A stretch of DNA of 64,000 bases from contig NZ_CP128360.1 in NCBI RefSeq assembly GCF_030345095.1, positions 4,712,001-4,776,000 on the forward strand, read 5' to 3'. The position numbers and the translations under genes are program-made. Shown here in pieces: positions 1 to 8,251 of this stretch; the first letter of the stretch is position 1, and the number at the start of each line of letters is the position of its first letter. The notes under the pieces were generated by a model. It saw only the letters and a program-made list of their open reading frames with translations, searched no databases and had not been told where the DNA came from. Origin of the DNA: Solwaraspora sp. WMMA2056 (GTDB lineage Bacteria > Actinomycetota > Actinomycetes > Mycobacteriales > Micromonosporaceae).

Positions 1-1133
1 TGGCGCTCACCGCGATCGGCCCACCGGAGATCGACGCCGGTCTCGGCTGGCCGGCGATCGTCGGCTGGGGCGTCCTGGCCGCGGTGCCGATCGCGGCCCG
101 CCGGGTGCTCGTCTGGCCGGCGGTCGTGGTCAGCGCCGCGACCCTGGCGATTCCGCTGGCCACCGGCCACCAGCCCGCCGGTATCGGGCTCGGGCTGATC
201 ATCATGACCTACACCGCCGCGTGCTGGCTACCGCTGCGCGGTGCCGTGATCGCCACGACCATGCTGTGGCTGCCGGTCGTGACGGCCAACGCCCTGCTGC
301 TACCGGATCCGCAGACACCCGACCTGTCCTGGCCGTACCTGGTGTTCATCAACGGGCTCACCGCGCTGGTCAGTTTCTTCATCGGCCGGGCGGTGCACGC
401 CCGGCGCGCCTCGACGCTGGCGCTGACCGAACGCGCCAGGGTCGCCGAGGCCAACCAGCGGGTCGCCGCCGAGCAGGCCGTCGCCGACGAACGGCGGCGC
501 ATCGCCCGCGAACTGCACGACGTGGTGGCGCACCACGTCAGCGTGATGGGGGTGCTCGCCACCGGGGCACGACGGGTGCTGCACCGCGACCCCGACGCCG
601 CCGACGAGGCGCTCGGCACGATCGCCGAGACCAGCCGCAGCACCCTGCGGGAGATGCGCCGACTGCTCGACGTCCTGCGTACCGACGCCGAACCGGCCGG
701 CGCCGAACTGGCACCCCAGCCCGGGCTCAGCGGCATCCAGTCACTTGTCGAACAGATACGCGAGGCGGGCCTGCCGGTGACGTTACGGGTCGACGGGGTA
801 CCGGGCGAGCTCGACCCGGGGGTGACGTTGACGCTCTACCGGATCGTGCAGGAGGCGCTCACCAACGCCCTGAAACACGCCGGCACGCCGGCCACCGCCG
901 AGGTACGGCTCAGCTTCGGCATCTACTGGCTGATCGTCGAGGTGTTCGACACCGGTCGGGGCCCCGCCCCGGAGCGGACCCGGTTGGGACACGGTCTGGT
1001 CGGCATGCGCGAGCGGGTCGCCCTGTACGGTGGCACGCTGCGGACCGGTCCCCGACCCGGCGGCGGCTTCCGCATCTACGCCAAGCTGCCGATGGAGCAG
1101 TTGGGCGCGGCGAACCGAGAAGGAGCACCGTGA
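1..1133 (+). CDS. Two-component sensor histidine kinase, 5' end missing
   Basis: The reading frame is open from the left edge (first full codon at base 3), so the N-terminus lies outside the window. What remains starts with membrane segments rich in Leu, Val and Ala, then a short coiled linker, then a HisKA_3 dimerization/phosphoacceptor region with the motif RRRIARELHDVVAHH around bases 495-535, and a C-terminal HATPase domain with the DTGRGPAP and GHGLVGMRERV boxes. This is the NarL/DesK class of kinase, which autophosphorylates on the His of the ELHD motif and passes phosphate to a LuxR-type regulator. The partner regulator follows with a 4-base GTGA overlap. The MacB-like exporter just downstream is a plausible output, but the signal cannot be read from the sequence. 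Confidence 0.93.
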   Translation, partial: ALTAIGPPEIDAGLGWPAIVGWGVLAAVPIAARRVLVWPAVVVSAATLAIPLATGHQPAGIGLGLIIMTYTAACWLPLRGAVIATTMLWLPVVTANALLLPDPQTPDLSWPYLVFINGLTALVSFFIGRAVHARRASTLALTERARVAEANQRVAAEQAVADERRRIARELHDVVAHHVSVMGVLATGARRVLHRDPDAADEALGTIAETSRSTLREMRRLLDVLRTDAEPAGAELAPQPGLSGIQSLVEQIREAGLPVTLRVDGVPGELDPGVTLTLYRIVQEALTNALKHAGTPATAEVRLSFGIYWLIVEVFDTGRGPAPERTRLGHGLVGMRERVALYGGTLRTGPRPGGGFRIYAKLPMEQLGAANREGAP

Positions 1134-1828
1134 GCGAGCCCGCATCCGGCGCGCAGTCCGCCGCCCGTCCCGTCCGGATCCTGCTCGCCGACGACCAGCC
1201 GCTGCTGCGTACCGGGTTCCGGATGGTGCTCGGCGCGGAGGACGACCTCGACATCGTGGGCGAGGCCGGGGACGGCGCGGAAGCCGTCGACCTGGCCCGG
1301 CGGCTGCTGCCCGACGTGGTGCTGATGGACATCCGGATGCCCCGGATGGACGGGGTGGCCGCGACCAGGGCGATCGTGGACGCCCGGCTACCGGTCCGGG
1401 TGCTCATCCTGACCACGTTCGACCTCGACGAGTACGTGGTCGGCGCGCTGCGGGCCGGCGCCAGCGGGTTCCTCGCCAAGGACGTGCCCGCCGAGGACCT
1501 GGTGGCCGCGATCCGTACGGTGGCCGTCGGCGAGGCCGTCGTCGCCCCCCGGATCCTGCGCCGGCTGCTGGATAAGTTCGCGCTCACCCTGCCCGACCCG
1601 GACGCGGCACCGCCGAAGACCGTGGACGTGCTGACCGAACGGGAACGGGAGGTGCTCGTCCAGATGGCCAAGGGGCTGTCCAACGCCGAGATCGCCGCCG
1701 CGTTGTCGGTCAGTGAGACCACGATCAAGACCCACGTCGGGCATGTGCTGACCAAGCTCGGGCTCCGCGACCGCGTACAGGCCGTGGTGCTGGCGTACGA
1801 GTCCGGGCTGGTCCGGCCCGGACTCTGA
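1130..1828 (+). CDS. NarL/LuxR-family response regulator
   Basis: A 232-aa response regulator starting at GTG, which overlaps the kinase stop codon (GTGA). An AAGGAG ribosome site lies 4 bases upstream, which decides against longer in-frame starts. The receiver domain has the acidic pair D21-D22, the phosphoacceptor D67 in VVLMDIRMP and the conserved K117 in GFLAKDV. A LuxR-type helix-turn-helix follows at about residues 168-225 (LTEREREVLVQMA, then SNAEIAAALSVSETTIKTHV). It should bind DNA as a phosphorylated dimer. Likely targets are its own operon and the ABC exporter 0.2 kb downstream (inference from position only). Confidence 0.95.
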   Translation: MSEPASGAQSAARPVRILLADDQPLLRTGFRMVLGAEDDLDIVGEAGDGAEAVDLARRLLPDVVLMDIRMPRMDGVAATRAIVDARLPVRVLILTTFDLDEYVVGALRAGASGFLAKDVPAEDLVAAIRTVAVGEAVVAPRILRRLLDKFALTLPDPDAAPPKTVDVLTEREREVLVQMAKGLSNAEIAAALSVSETTIKTHVGHVLTKLGLRDRVQAVVLAYESGLVRPGL

Positions 1829-1838
1829 GCCGCGCCGG

Positions 1839-1891
1839 CAGCGGGCCGACGCCGGGCGGCGACACCCGCAGGGGGTCGCCGTCGGCCGCTG
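1839..1891. terminator. Nested GC-rich hairpin after the two-component operon
   Basis: CAGCGGGCCGAC at 1839-1850 pairs with GTCGGCCGCTG at 1881-1891 with one bulged base, and an inner GGCGACACCC/GGGTCGCC pair extends the stem. There is no T-run, as is common for actinobacterial terminators. It starts 11 bases after the regulator stop codon. Confidence 0.6.
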
Positions 1892-2041
1892 GGCGGACGT
1901 CGGCGGCGCTCAGCTCCTTCTCAGGTGGGAGGGCCGGTCGCGCCGTGACCGAGCGGTGAACCCTTCCCCGGCACGAGGGAACCGGCCCGGTCCGCGCCTA
2001 CCGTGAGATGACAGTCCGCAACGGTAGGAGTGATGATCGAC

Positions 2042-2806
2042 ATGACGACAGCGACGGGTCCAGCGGCCCGGGCGACGGACGTGTGGAAGGTGTACGGCAC
2101 GGGCGAGGCACAGGTCATCGCCCTGCACGGGGTCAGCATCGACCTCGAGGCCGGCCACTTCACGGCGATCATGGGCCCCTCCGGATCCGGCAAGTCCACC
2201 CTCATGCACTGCCTCGCCGGACTCGATTCCGTCACCCGCGGCACCATCACCATCGGCGACACCACCGTGACCGGCCTGAACGACAACGGCCTCACCCGCC
2301 TACGCCGCGACAAGGTCGGCTTCATCTTCCAGCAGTTCAACCTGCTGCCCACCCTGACCGCGCAGGAGAACATCCTGCTCCCCCTGGCCATCGCCGGGCG
2401 TAAGCCCGACCCCGCCTGGTACGACACGGTGATCGACACCGTCGGCCTGCGTGACCGCCTGCACCACCGGCCCACCCAGCTGTCCGGCGGGCAACAGCAA
2501 CGGGTCGCCTGCGCCCGCGCGCTGGTCGCCCGACCCGACGTCGTCTTCGCCGACGAACCCACCGGCAACCTCGACTCCCGGGCCGGCGCCGACGTCCTGG
2601 GCTTCCTGCGCAACTCGGTGCGCGACCACGGTCAGACAATCGTGATGGTCACCCACGACCCCGTCGCCGCCTCGTACGCCGACCGTGTCGTCTTCCTCGC
2701 CGACGGCCGGATCGTCTCCGAGCTGACCGCACCGACCGCCGACGCGGTCCTGGACCGGCTGAAGAACCTCGACGTCACCGTGCCGGCCGGGCAGGAGCAC
2801 GTCTGA
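2042..2806 (+). CDS. ABC transporter ATP-binding protein, MacB/LolD type
   Basis: A complete ABC ATPase of about 254 aa. It has Walker A GPSGSGKST, the Q-loop region FIFQQFNLLPTLTAQENI, signature LSGGQQQRVACARAL, Walker B VVFADEPTGNLDS and the H-loop VTHDPVAA. The TGNLDS ending is typical of the LolD/MacB/FtsE group, whose permeases use energy for mechanotransmission or for expelling substrates from the membrane rather than for import. Starts at GTG 2030 and ATG 2033 are also possible; a GTAGGAG site at 2024-2030 best serves ATG 2033 or 2042. The permease follows with a TGATG overlap, so the two are translationally coupled. Confidence 0.94.
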   Translation: MTTATGPAARATDVWKVYGTGEAQVIALHGVSIDLEAGHFTAIMGPSGSGKSTLMHCLAGLDSVTRGTITIGDTTVTGLNDNGLTRLRRDKVGFIFQQFNLLPTLTAQENILLPLAIAGRKPDPAWYDTVIDTVGLRDRLHHRPTQLSGGQQQRVACARALVARPDVVFADEPTGNLDSRAGADVLGFLRNSVRDHGQTIVMVTHDPVAASYADRVVFLADGRIVSELTAPTADAVLDRLKNLDVTVPAGQEHV

Positions 2807-5352
2807 TGCTGCGCGCCACGCTGAAGAGTCTGCTCTCACGCAAGCTGCGGCTGGTGCTGTCCGGGGTGGCGATCATCCTCGGGGTGCTGTTCGTGTCGAG
2901 CGCCACCGTGCTCACCGACAGCCTCAGTGACCGCTTCGAGCGGCTGTTCCAGACGGTCAACGCCGACGTCGCCGTCCAGGTGCAGGCCGCCGACCCGGCC
3001 AGTCAGCAGGCGCAACCACCGCTGCTGACCGAGGCGGACCTGGACCGGCTCGCCGCCGTGCCCGGCGTGGCCTCGGTCTCCGGCGACGCCAGCGCCACCG
3101 GGGTGATCCCGTTCCGGGCCGCCGACGGCAAGGCGGTGCCGAGCCAGGCCCCGCAGCTGGGCATCGGGCTGGCCGACACCGGCGACGACGACGCGCTGCT
3201 GCAGGTGGCCCAGGGACGGGTTCCAGCCGCCGACGACGAGGTCGCGCTCACCCGGCTCACCGCCGAGCAGGCCGGCGTCACCGTCGGCGACCGGCTGCGG
3301 GTCTACGTCTCGAGCACCTACGAGACCAGCGAGTACGAGGTGGTCGGTCTGCTGGAGTACAGCGGAGGCCGGGCCACCCTCGGCGGGGAGACCCTGGTCG
3401 CCTTCACCGTGGCACAGGCCCAGCAGCTGTTCTACGGCGAGACCGGGGTGTTCGGCGCCGCGCAGCTGACCGCCGACGCCGGCATCGCCGACAACGAGCT
3501 CAAGCGCCTGGTCGCCGCCGAGGTACCGACCGGATTCGAGGCGGTGACCGGCGCGGAACTCGCCGACCAGCAGGCCTCCCAGTTCACCCAGCTGCTGACC
3601 TTCGTGAACTGGTTCTTCCTCGGGTTCGCGCTGATCGCCCTGCTGGTCGGCATGTTCCTGATCTTCAACACGTTCAACATCCTGGTCGCCCAGCGGTCCC
3701 GTGAGCTGGCCCTGCTGCGGGCCCTCGGGGCCAGCTGGACCCAGGTGACCTCCACGGTGCTGATCGAGGCGCTGGTCGTCGGGCTGATCGCGGCCACCCT
3801 CGGGCTCGCGGCCGGCGTCGGTGTCGCCGCCGGTCTGCAGTACGTGGCGGTCAGCGCCCTGTCGCTGCCCGCCGGCGGACTGATCGTCTCGCCGACGGCG
3901 GTACTCGCCTCGTACCTGGTCGGCGTCCTGATGACCGTCGTCGCGGCGTTGGTGCCGGCGATCCGTGCCTCGTCGGTGCCGCCCATCGCGGCGATGCGCG
4001 ACGTGGTACGCCCGGACCGGTCGTTGACCGCGCTCACCATCACCGGCGCGGTCGTCACCGCCATCGGCGCCGTCGGGCTCGCCCTCGGGCTCGCCGGCGT
4101 ACCCGGAGTGACCGCCATCGCCCTCGGTGGTGGCGTCCTACTGTCGATGATCGGCGTGGCGCTGCTGTCCCCCGCCCTGACCCGGCCGATCGCCGGCACC
4201 GTCGGACGCCTGGTCAGCTGGGGTACGGCCAGCGGGCTCGGGCGGCGCAACACTTTGCGTAACCCGCGCCGCACGGCGGTAACCGCCGCCGCGCTGATGA
4301 TCGGCGTGACCCTGGTCAGCACCATCGCCGTGATCGGCGCGTCGCTGAAGGCGACCACCACCGACCTGGTCGAGAACGGACTCGGCGCGGAGATCATCAT
4401 CCTGACCAACGGTCAGCAGTTGCCAACCGGACGGGAAGGTTTCGACCCGCAGCGACTCGACGAGGTCGCCGACCTCGACGGGGTTACCGGCACCCTCGCC
4501 TACCACCTCGCGGTACTCACCGCCGACGGGCGACCCAACCAGATCGTCTCCGCCACCGACCTGTCCCAGGCCGGGTCGATGTTCGCCTTCGAGATCGAAC
4601 AGGGTCGCCTCGACGCCGGCGACGGCGAAGCGGTGGTGGACGTCAACACCGCGCAGACCAACGGCTGGGCGCTCGGCGACGACGTCGTCGTCGACATGCC
4701 GCGCGGCGGCGAACGGTCCTACGAGATCGTCGGGATCTACCGCACCGCGCTGACCGCCGGCCTGATCCTGCCGCGGTCACAGGTGCAGTACCTCGCCGGG
4801 CCGCTGGCGTACCAGGGGTTCGTCGCCACCACGCCGGACGCCGACGTCGCACGCATCGTCGCCCAGACCGAGGAGCTGATGGCCGACTACCCGCTGGTGA
4901 CCGTCGGCGACCGGTCGAGCTTCGTACAGCAGCAGAACCAACTGGTCGACATCCTGCTCAACATCTTCTACGTCCTGCTGGCGCTGGCCGTGCTGGTGGC
5001 GTTCATCGGAATCATCAACACGCTCGTCCTGAGCATCTACGAACGAACCCGCGAGCTGGGCCTGCTGCGAGCGGTGGGGATGAGCCGGCGGCAGATCCGC
5101 CGGATGGTCCGCGTCGAATCGCTGCTGATGGCGGTCTTCGGCTGTCTGCTCGGCGTCGGACTGGGCGTCGCGCTCGGCCTGTCCGCCTCGTACGCGATGC
5201 GCAGCCAGGACGTACTGTCCGTGGTGAGCGTCCCGTACGGGCAGCTGGCCGGATTCGTGGTGGCCGCCGCCCTGGCCGGAGTGGTCGCCGCGTGGTGGCC
5301 GGCCTGGCGGGCGTCCCGGCTCAACGTGCTGCAGGCCATCGCCTACGAGTGA
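2806..5352 (+). CDS. FtsX-like ABC transporter permease, double-domain
   Basis: An 848-aa membrane protein that starts on the last base of the ATPase stop codon. It holds two copies of the MacB/FtsX unit. Each has one N-terminal membrane helix, a large extracytoplasmic region, then three membrane helices. The FtsX signatures are RSRELALLRALGASWTQV near residue 297 and ERTRELGLLRAVGMSRRQI near residue 747. This fused layout is typical of actinobacterial exporters of antimicrobial peptides, lipoproteins or drugs, and needs no second permease gene. Together with the adjacent ATPase and two-component system it resembles an envelope-stress or antibiotic-response module. The substrate is not predictable from sequence. 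Confidence 0.93.
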   Translation: MLRATLKSLLSRKLRLVLSGVAIILGVLFVSSATVLTDSLSDRFERLFQTVNADVAVQVQAADPASQQAQPPLLTEADLDRLAAVPGVASVSGDASATGVIPFRAADGKAVPSQAPQLGIGLADTGDDDALLQVAQGRVPAADDEVALTRLTAEQAGVTVGDRLRVYVSSTYETSEYEVVGLLEYSGGRATLGGETLVAFTVAQAQQLFYGETGVFGAAQLTADAGIADNELKRLVAAEVPTGFEAVTGAELADQQASQFTQLLTFVNWFFLGFALIALLVGMFLIFNTFNILVAQRSRELALLRALGASWTQVTSTVLIEALVVGLIAATLGLAAGVGVAAGLQYVAVSALSLPAGGLIVSPTAVLASYLVGVLMTVVAALVPAIRASSVPPIAAMRDVVRPDRSLTALTITGAVVTAIGAVGLALGLAGVPGVTAIALGGGVLLSMIGVALLSPALTRPIAGTVGRLVSWGTASGLGRRNTLRNPRRTAVTAAALMIGVTLVSTIAVIGASLKATTTDLVENGLGAEIIILTNGQQLPTGREGFDPQRLDEVADLDGVTGTLAYHLAVLTADGRPNQIVSATDLSQAGSMFAFEIEQGRLDAGDGEAVVDVNTAQTNGWALGDDVVVDMPRGGERSYEIVGIYRTALTAGLILPRSQVQYLAGPLAYQGFVATTPDADVARIVAQTEELMADYPLVTVGDRSSFVQQQNQLVDILLNIFYVLLALAVLVAFIGIINTLVLSIYERTRELGLLRAVGMSRRQIRRMVRVESLLMAVFGCLLGVGLGVALGLSASYAMRSQDVLSVVSVPYGQLAGFVVAAALAGVVAAWWPAWRASRLNVLQAIAYE

Positions 5353-5390
5353 CACCACACGACGGGCGGCTGGCCGCCCGCCGACGGGGG

Positions 5391-5426
5391 CAGTGGGGAC
5401 GACCGGTTAGCCGGTCGTCCCCACTG
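5391..5426. terminator. Bidirectional terminator hairpin
   Basis: A perfect 16-bp inverted repeat (CAGTGGGGACGACCGG, loop TTAG, then the complement) lies between the convergent permease and HAD genes. Its position and symmetry fit a two-way transcription stop. Confidence 0.75.
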
Positions 5427-5437
5427 GCGGCGGCGGG

Positions 5438-6133
5438 TCAGCCCACCTCCACCCGTGGCACGGCCCGGTCACCGGAACACACCGCGGCCAGGTCCGCCAC
5501 GGTGATCCCGACGAGACTGTCGACGACCCGGACATCGGCGGCGACCGCGAACGACACGTCCGCCGGCACGGCGAGCACCGCCGCGCCGGCGGCACGGGCG
5601 CTGGCGACACCCGCCGGCGAGTCCTCGACCGCCAGACACCGCCGCGCCGGCACGCCGAGCGCGGCCGCCGCGGACAGGTACGGCGCCGGATCGGGCTTGG
5701 TGGCGGTCACCTCGTCACCACAGACGACGACATCGAAGTTGGCCCGGCCCAGCGTGTGCAGCGCCACCTCCACCAGGGCCCGCTCGGTGGAGGTCACCAA
5801 CGCGGTGGGCAGGCCGGCGGCGCGTACCGCCCGCAGCAGATCCGCCGCCCCGGGCCGCCACTGGACCCCGGCCGCGAACAGGGCAGCCACCCGGTGCGTC
5901 AACCAGGCCGCACCGACCTGCGGATCCCGCTCCGGCTGACCGAGGTCGTCGTGCAACAGCCGCATCGTCGTGGCCATGTCCGACCCGACCATCGTCAGTC
6001 GCGCCTCGTCGGACAGCCGGCCGCCGTAGTGCACGGCCAGCTCGGTCAACGCCACGTCCCACAGTTTCTCGCTGTCGATCAGCGTGCCGTCCATGTCGAA
6101 CAGCACCGCCGCCGGTGTCCGGGTGGTGCTCAG
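5438..6133 (-). CDS. HAD-superfamily hydrolase (beta-phosphoglucomutase/phosphatase-like)
   Basis: A HAD family hydrolase with the nucleophile motif FDMDGTLIDSE, motif II Thr/Ser in LVTSTERAL, motif III Lys in ATKPDPAPY and motif IV VEDSPAGVASA. A helical cap lies between motifs I and II, as in subfamily I phosphatases and beta-phosphoglucomutases. It probably removes phosphate from a small metabolite. The start is unusual: the only well-placed ribosome site, AGGAGG, is followed after 7 bases by CTG at 6133, giving 231 aa. The next in-frame GTG (in AVLFD) would remove residues right before motif I, and the longer frame upstream reads through the 32-bp repeat. CTG initiation is my inference. 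Confidence 0.85.
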   Translation of the reverse strand: MSTTRTPAAVLFDMDGTLIDSEKLWDVALTELAVHYGGRLSDEARLTMVGSDMATTMRLLHDDLGQPERDPQVGAAWLTHRVAALFAAGVQWRPGAADLLRAVRAAGLPTALVTSTERALVEVALHTLGRANFDVVVCGDEVTATKPDPAPYLSAAAALGVPARRCLAVEDSPAGVASARAAGAAVLAVPADVSFAVAADVRVVDSLVGITVADLAAVCSGDRAVPRVEVG

Positions 6134-6173
6134 GGTAGGACCTCCTGATCGACTCGCCGCCCACACCGATCCT

Positions 6174-6276
6174 GCCAGGTCGGCCCGGACACCCGGCCAG
6201 TGCCCGCCAGGTCGGCCCGGACACCCGGCCAGTGCCCGCCAGGTCGGCCCGGACACCCGGCCAGTGCCCGCCAGGT
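6174..6276. repeat. 32-bp tandem repeat, 3.2 copies
   Basis: Three identical 32-bp units begin at 6174, 6206 and 6238 (each starting gccaggtcggcccggaca), with a partial fourth at 6270 that runs into the stop codon of the peptidase gene. The unit is not a multiple of three, has no spacers, and lies between the 3' end of the peptidase gene and the start of the HAD gene on the same strand. Confidence 0.95.
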
Positions 6277-7031
6277 CAGCTCAGGTCGCAACCGGCCAGT
6301 GAACCGTCGTAGCCCTTGAAGAAGGCCGCGATCCGCTGCTCCGCGGTGCCGTGCGAACCCTCCTCGAACCAGGGTTGGTCCGGGTCGTCGGCGACGGCCT
6401 CCAGCCCGCGTTGGAACTCGTCCAGGTCGCCGTCGTCGAGCTGCAGGGTGCCGTCGCGCACCGAGTCGCCCAGGTACGCCCCGGCCAGACAGTCCGCCGC
6501 GAGCTCCCGCTGGATGCTGAACGAGTACTCCAGCTCCAGCCTGACCTGGATGCCATGGGCGTACTCGTGGCCGATCAGATAGAACAGGAACGAGTCGCCT
6601 ACCGCCTGGAACACCGAGTACGCCCAGTTGGCGTCGTAGGCGATGAACTCCGAGGCGGTGGTGAGGCAGTAGACCGCGTTGTTGCGCGGAATCAACTGTT
6701 CGCCGCAGGACACCTCGCCGTCGCGGTAGTAGGCGATGGTCTGCCCGATCGGCCGGAACGTGGCACCGAACCCGGCGAACCGCTGCTGCCAGTACCGGTC
6801 GGCGAGCGCCTCGGCACCCGCGATGTCCTGCTCGAACTCCTCGACCGTGTCCGTACCCTCCAGCAGGCCGTCGTCGCCAGCCGGTTCCCCACCGGGCACC
6901 GCCGGCTGGTTCCCCTCCCCCGACCGACCGTCCGGCAGGGGCGCGACCGCGCAGGCCGCCGCCGCGACGAGGGCGGCACACAGTGCCGCCACCCGGGTAA
7001 GACTCCAGGAACGTCCGTCGGGCTGCTCCAT
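6276..7031 (-). CDS. Putative neutral zinc metallopeptidase, lipoprotein
   Basis: A 251-aa protein with the zinc motif HEYAHGIQ and a downstream Glu in LAADCLAGAYLGD, matching the putative neutral zinc metallopeptidase family (YpfJ-like). The N-terminus has a positively charged stretch, a hydrophobic run and a lipobox-like AAAC near residue 26, followed by an acidic low-complexity linker, so it is probably a lipoprotein at the outer face of the membrane. The start is well supported: GAAGGAG sits 6 bases before ATG. Four Cys in the mature region (SCGEQ, VYCLT, ADCLAG, AGCDLS) could form disulfides. The C-terminal codon touches the 32-bp repeat. Confidence 0.88.
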   Translation of the reverse strand: MEQPDGRSWSLTRVAALCAALVAAAACAVAPLPDGRSGEGNQPAVPGGEPAGDDGLLEGTDTVEEFEQDIAGAEALADRYWQQRFAGFGATFRPIGQTIAYYRDGEVSCGEQLIPRNNAVYCLTTASEFIAYDANWAYSVFQAVGDSFLFYLIGHEYAHGIQVRLELEYSFSIQRELAADCLAGAYLGDSVRDGTLQLDDGDLDEFQRGLEAVADDPDQPWFEEGSHGTAEQRIAAFFKGYDGSLAGCDLS

Positions 7032-7298
7032 CGTCGGCTCCTTCTCCCGCCACGGTCAGATGACGACACACGCGGCCCCGTCCAGCACCATGCTGCCCCA
7101 GTTGCGCAATACGGGCCACGGCGGTGTGGGGATCATTCACCCACCACCGATGGTGCCCGGCGCGTGCCGCCGGGCCGAGCCGACGGCCGCAACGTAGGCT
7201 GGCGGGGTGAGGCTCGACAACGATTCCGCCAGTACCTGTCGACCGCCCGTGCGTACCACCGGTGGCACCCCCCGGTGCCGCCGGGTCGGGGAGGCACC

Positions 7299-8183
7299 GT
7301 GACCGAGTTCGACGGCCTGCCGGTGCTGCGATCGCCGGTGGCGATCGCAGCCTTCGAAGGATGGAACGACGCCGCCGACGCCTCCACCGCCGCCGTCGAG
7401 CATCTCGAGCAGGTGTGGCAGGCACACGAGATCGCCGCGCTGGACCCCGAGGAGTTCTACGACTTCCAGGTCAGCCGGCCGACCATCGCGATGTCCGGTG
7501 GGGAGACCCGCCAGATCCAGTGGCCCACCACCCGGTTCATGGTCGCCAGTCCGCAGGGCACCGACCGTGACGTCGTCCTGATCCGGGGCATCGAGCCGAG
7601 CATGCGCTGGCGCACCTTCTGCGAGCAGGTGCTGGAGTTGTGCCACAGCCTGGAAGTCAACCGGGTGGTGCTGCTGGGCGCGCTGCTCGCCGACGTGCCG
7701 TACACCCGCCCGCTGCCGATCAGCGGCACCGCCTCGGACAAGGAGGCCGCCGAGCGACTCGCGCTGATCCCGACCCGCTACGACGGACCGACCGGGATCG
7801 TCGGCGTACTGCAGGACGCCTGCAGTCGGGCCGAGGTCGACGCCGTGTCGTTCTGGGTGCACGTGCCGCACTACGCCAACAACCCGCCCTGTCCCAAGGC
7901 CACCCTCGCGTTGCTGCACCGGGTCGAGGAGGTGCTGGACCTGCCCGTGCCGATGGCCGACATGGCGGAGGAGGCCGCGAAGTGGGAGGCCCGGGTGCGG
8001 ACCACCGCCGAGCAGGACGCCGAGCTGGGCGAGTACGTGCGCGAGCTCGAGGAGCGCGTCGGGGACGCCGGGATCCAGCCGCTCACCGGCGACGAGATCG
8101 CCCAGGAGTTCGAAAAGTACCTCCGACGGCGAGGCGGATCGGCCGGCCCGACAGCTGGATCAGGTGAGTGGCCGTCCGGCTGA
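7299..8183 (+). CDS. PAC2 family protein (proteasome assembly chaperone-like)
   Basis: A 294-aa cytoplasmic protein of the PAC2 family, recognised by the N-terminal region VAIAAFEGWNDAADAST, the central RGIEPSMRWRTFCEQVLEL and the LGALLADVPYTRP strand. PAC2 relatives in eukaryotes and archaea help assemble proteasomes; in actinobacteria they are conserved but poorly characterised. The GTG start at 7299 is chosen because GGGGAGG lies 5 bases upstream; the frame stays open further upstream only by chance. It stands alone, and its stop codon lies inside a long inverted repeat. Confidence 0.88.
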   Translation: MTEFDGLPVLRSPVAIAAFEGWNDAADASTAAVEHLEQVWQAHEIAALDPEEFYDFQVSRPTIAMSGGETRQIQWPTTRFMVASPQGTDRDVVLIRGIEPSMRWRTFCEQVLELCHSLEVNRVVLLGALLADVPYTRPLPISGTASDKEAAERLALIPTRYDGPTGIVGVLQDACSRAEVDAVSFWVHVPHYANNPPCPKATLALLHRVEEVLDLPVPMADMAEEAAKWEARVRTTAEQDAELGEYVRELEERVGDAGIQPLTGDEIAQEFEKYLRRRGGSAGPTAGSGEWPSG

Positions 8184-8230
8184 CCACGCCGGTTCTATCG
8201 GCTAACTGACACCTCGGTCAGCCGGACGGC
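8171..8230. terminator. Perfect 15-bp inverted repeat with 30-nt loop
   Basis: GCCGTCCGGCTGACC at 8171-8185 is the exact complement of 8216-8230. The left arm covers the stop codon of the PAC2 gene and the right arm ends a few bases before the possible TTG start of the methyltransferase. It may act as a terminator or may mask the downstream start region. Confidence 0.6.
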
Positions 8231-8251
8231 CCATTGCCGGAAAATGTCCGG

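Noticed and set aside
6174-6276. 32-bp repeat as a CRISPR array
   Set aside because: Units are directly adjacent with no spacers, and no cas genes are present.
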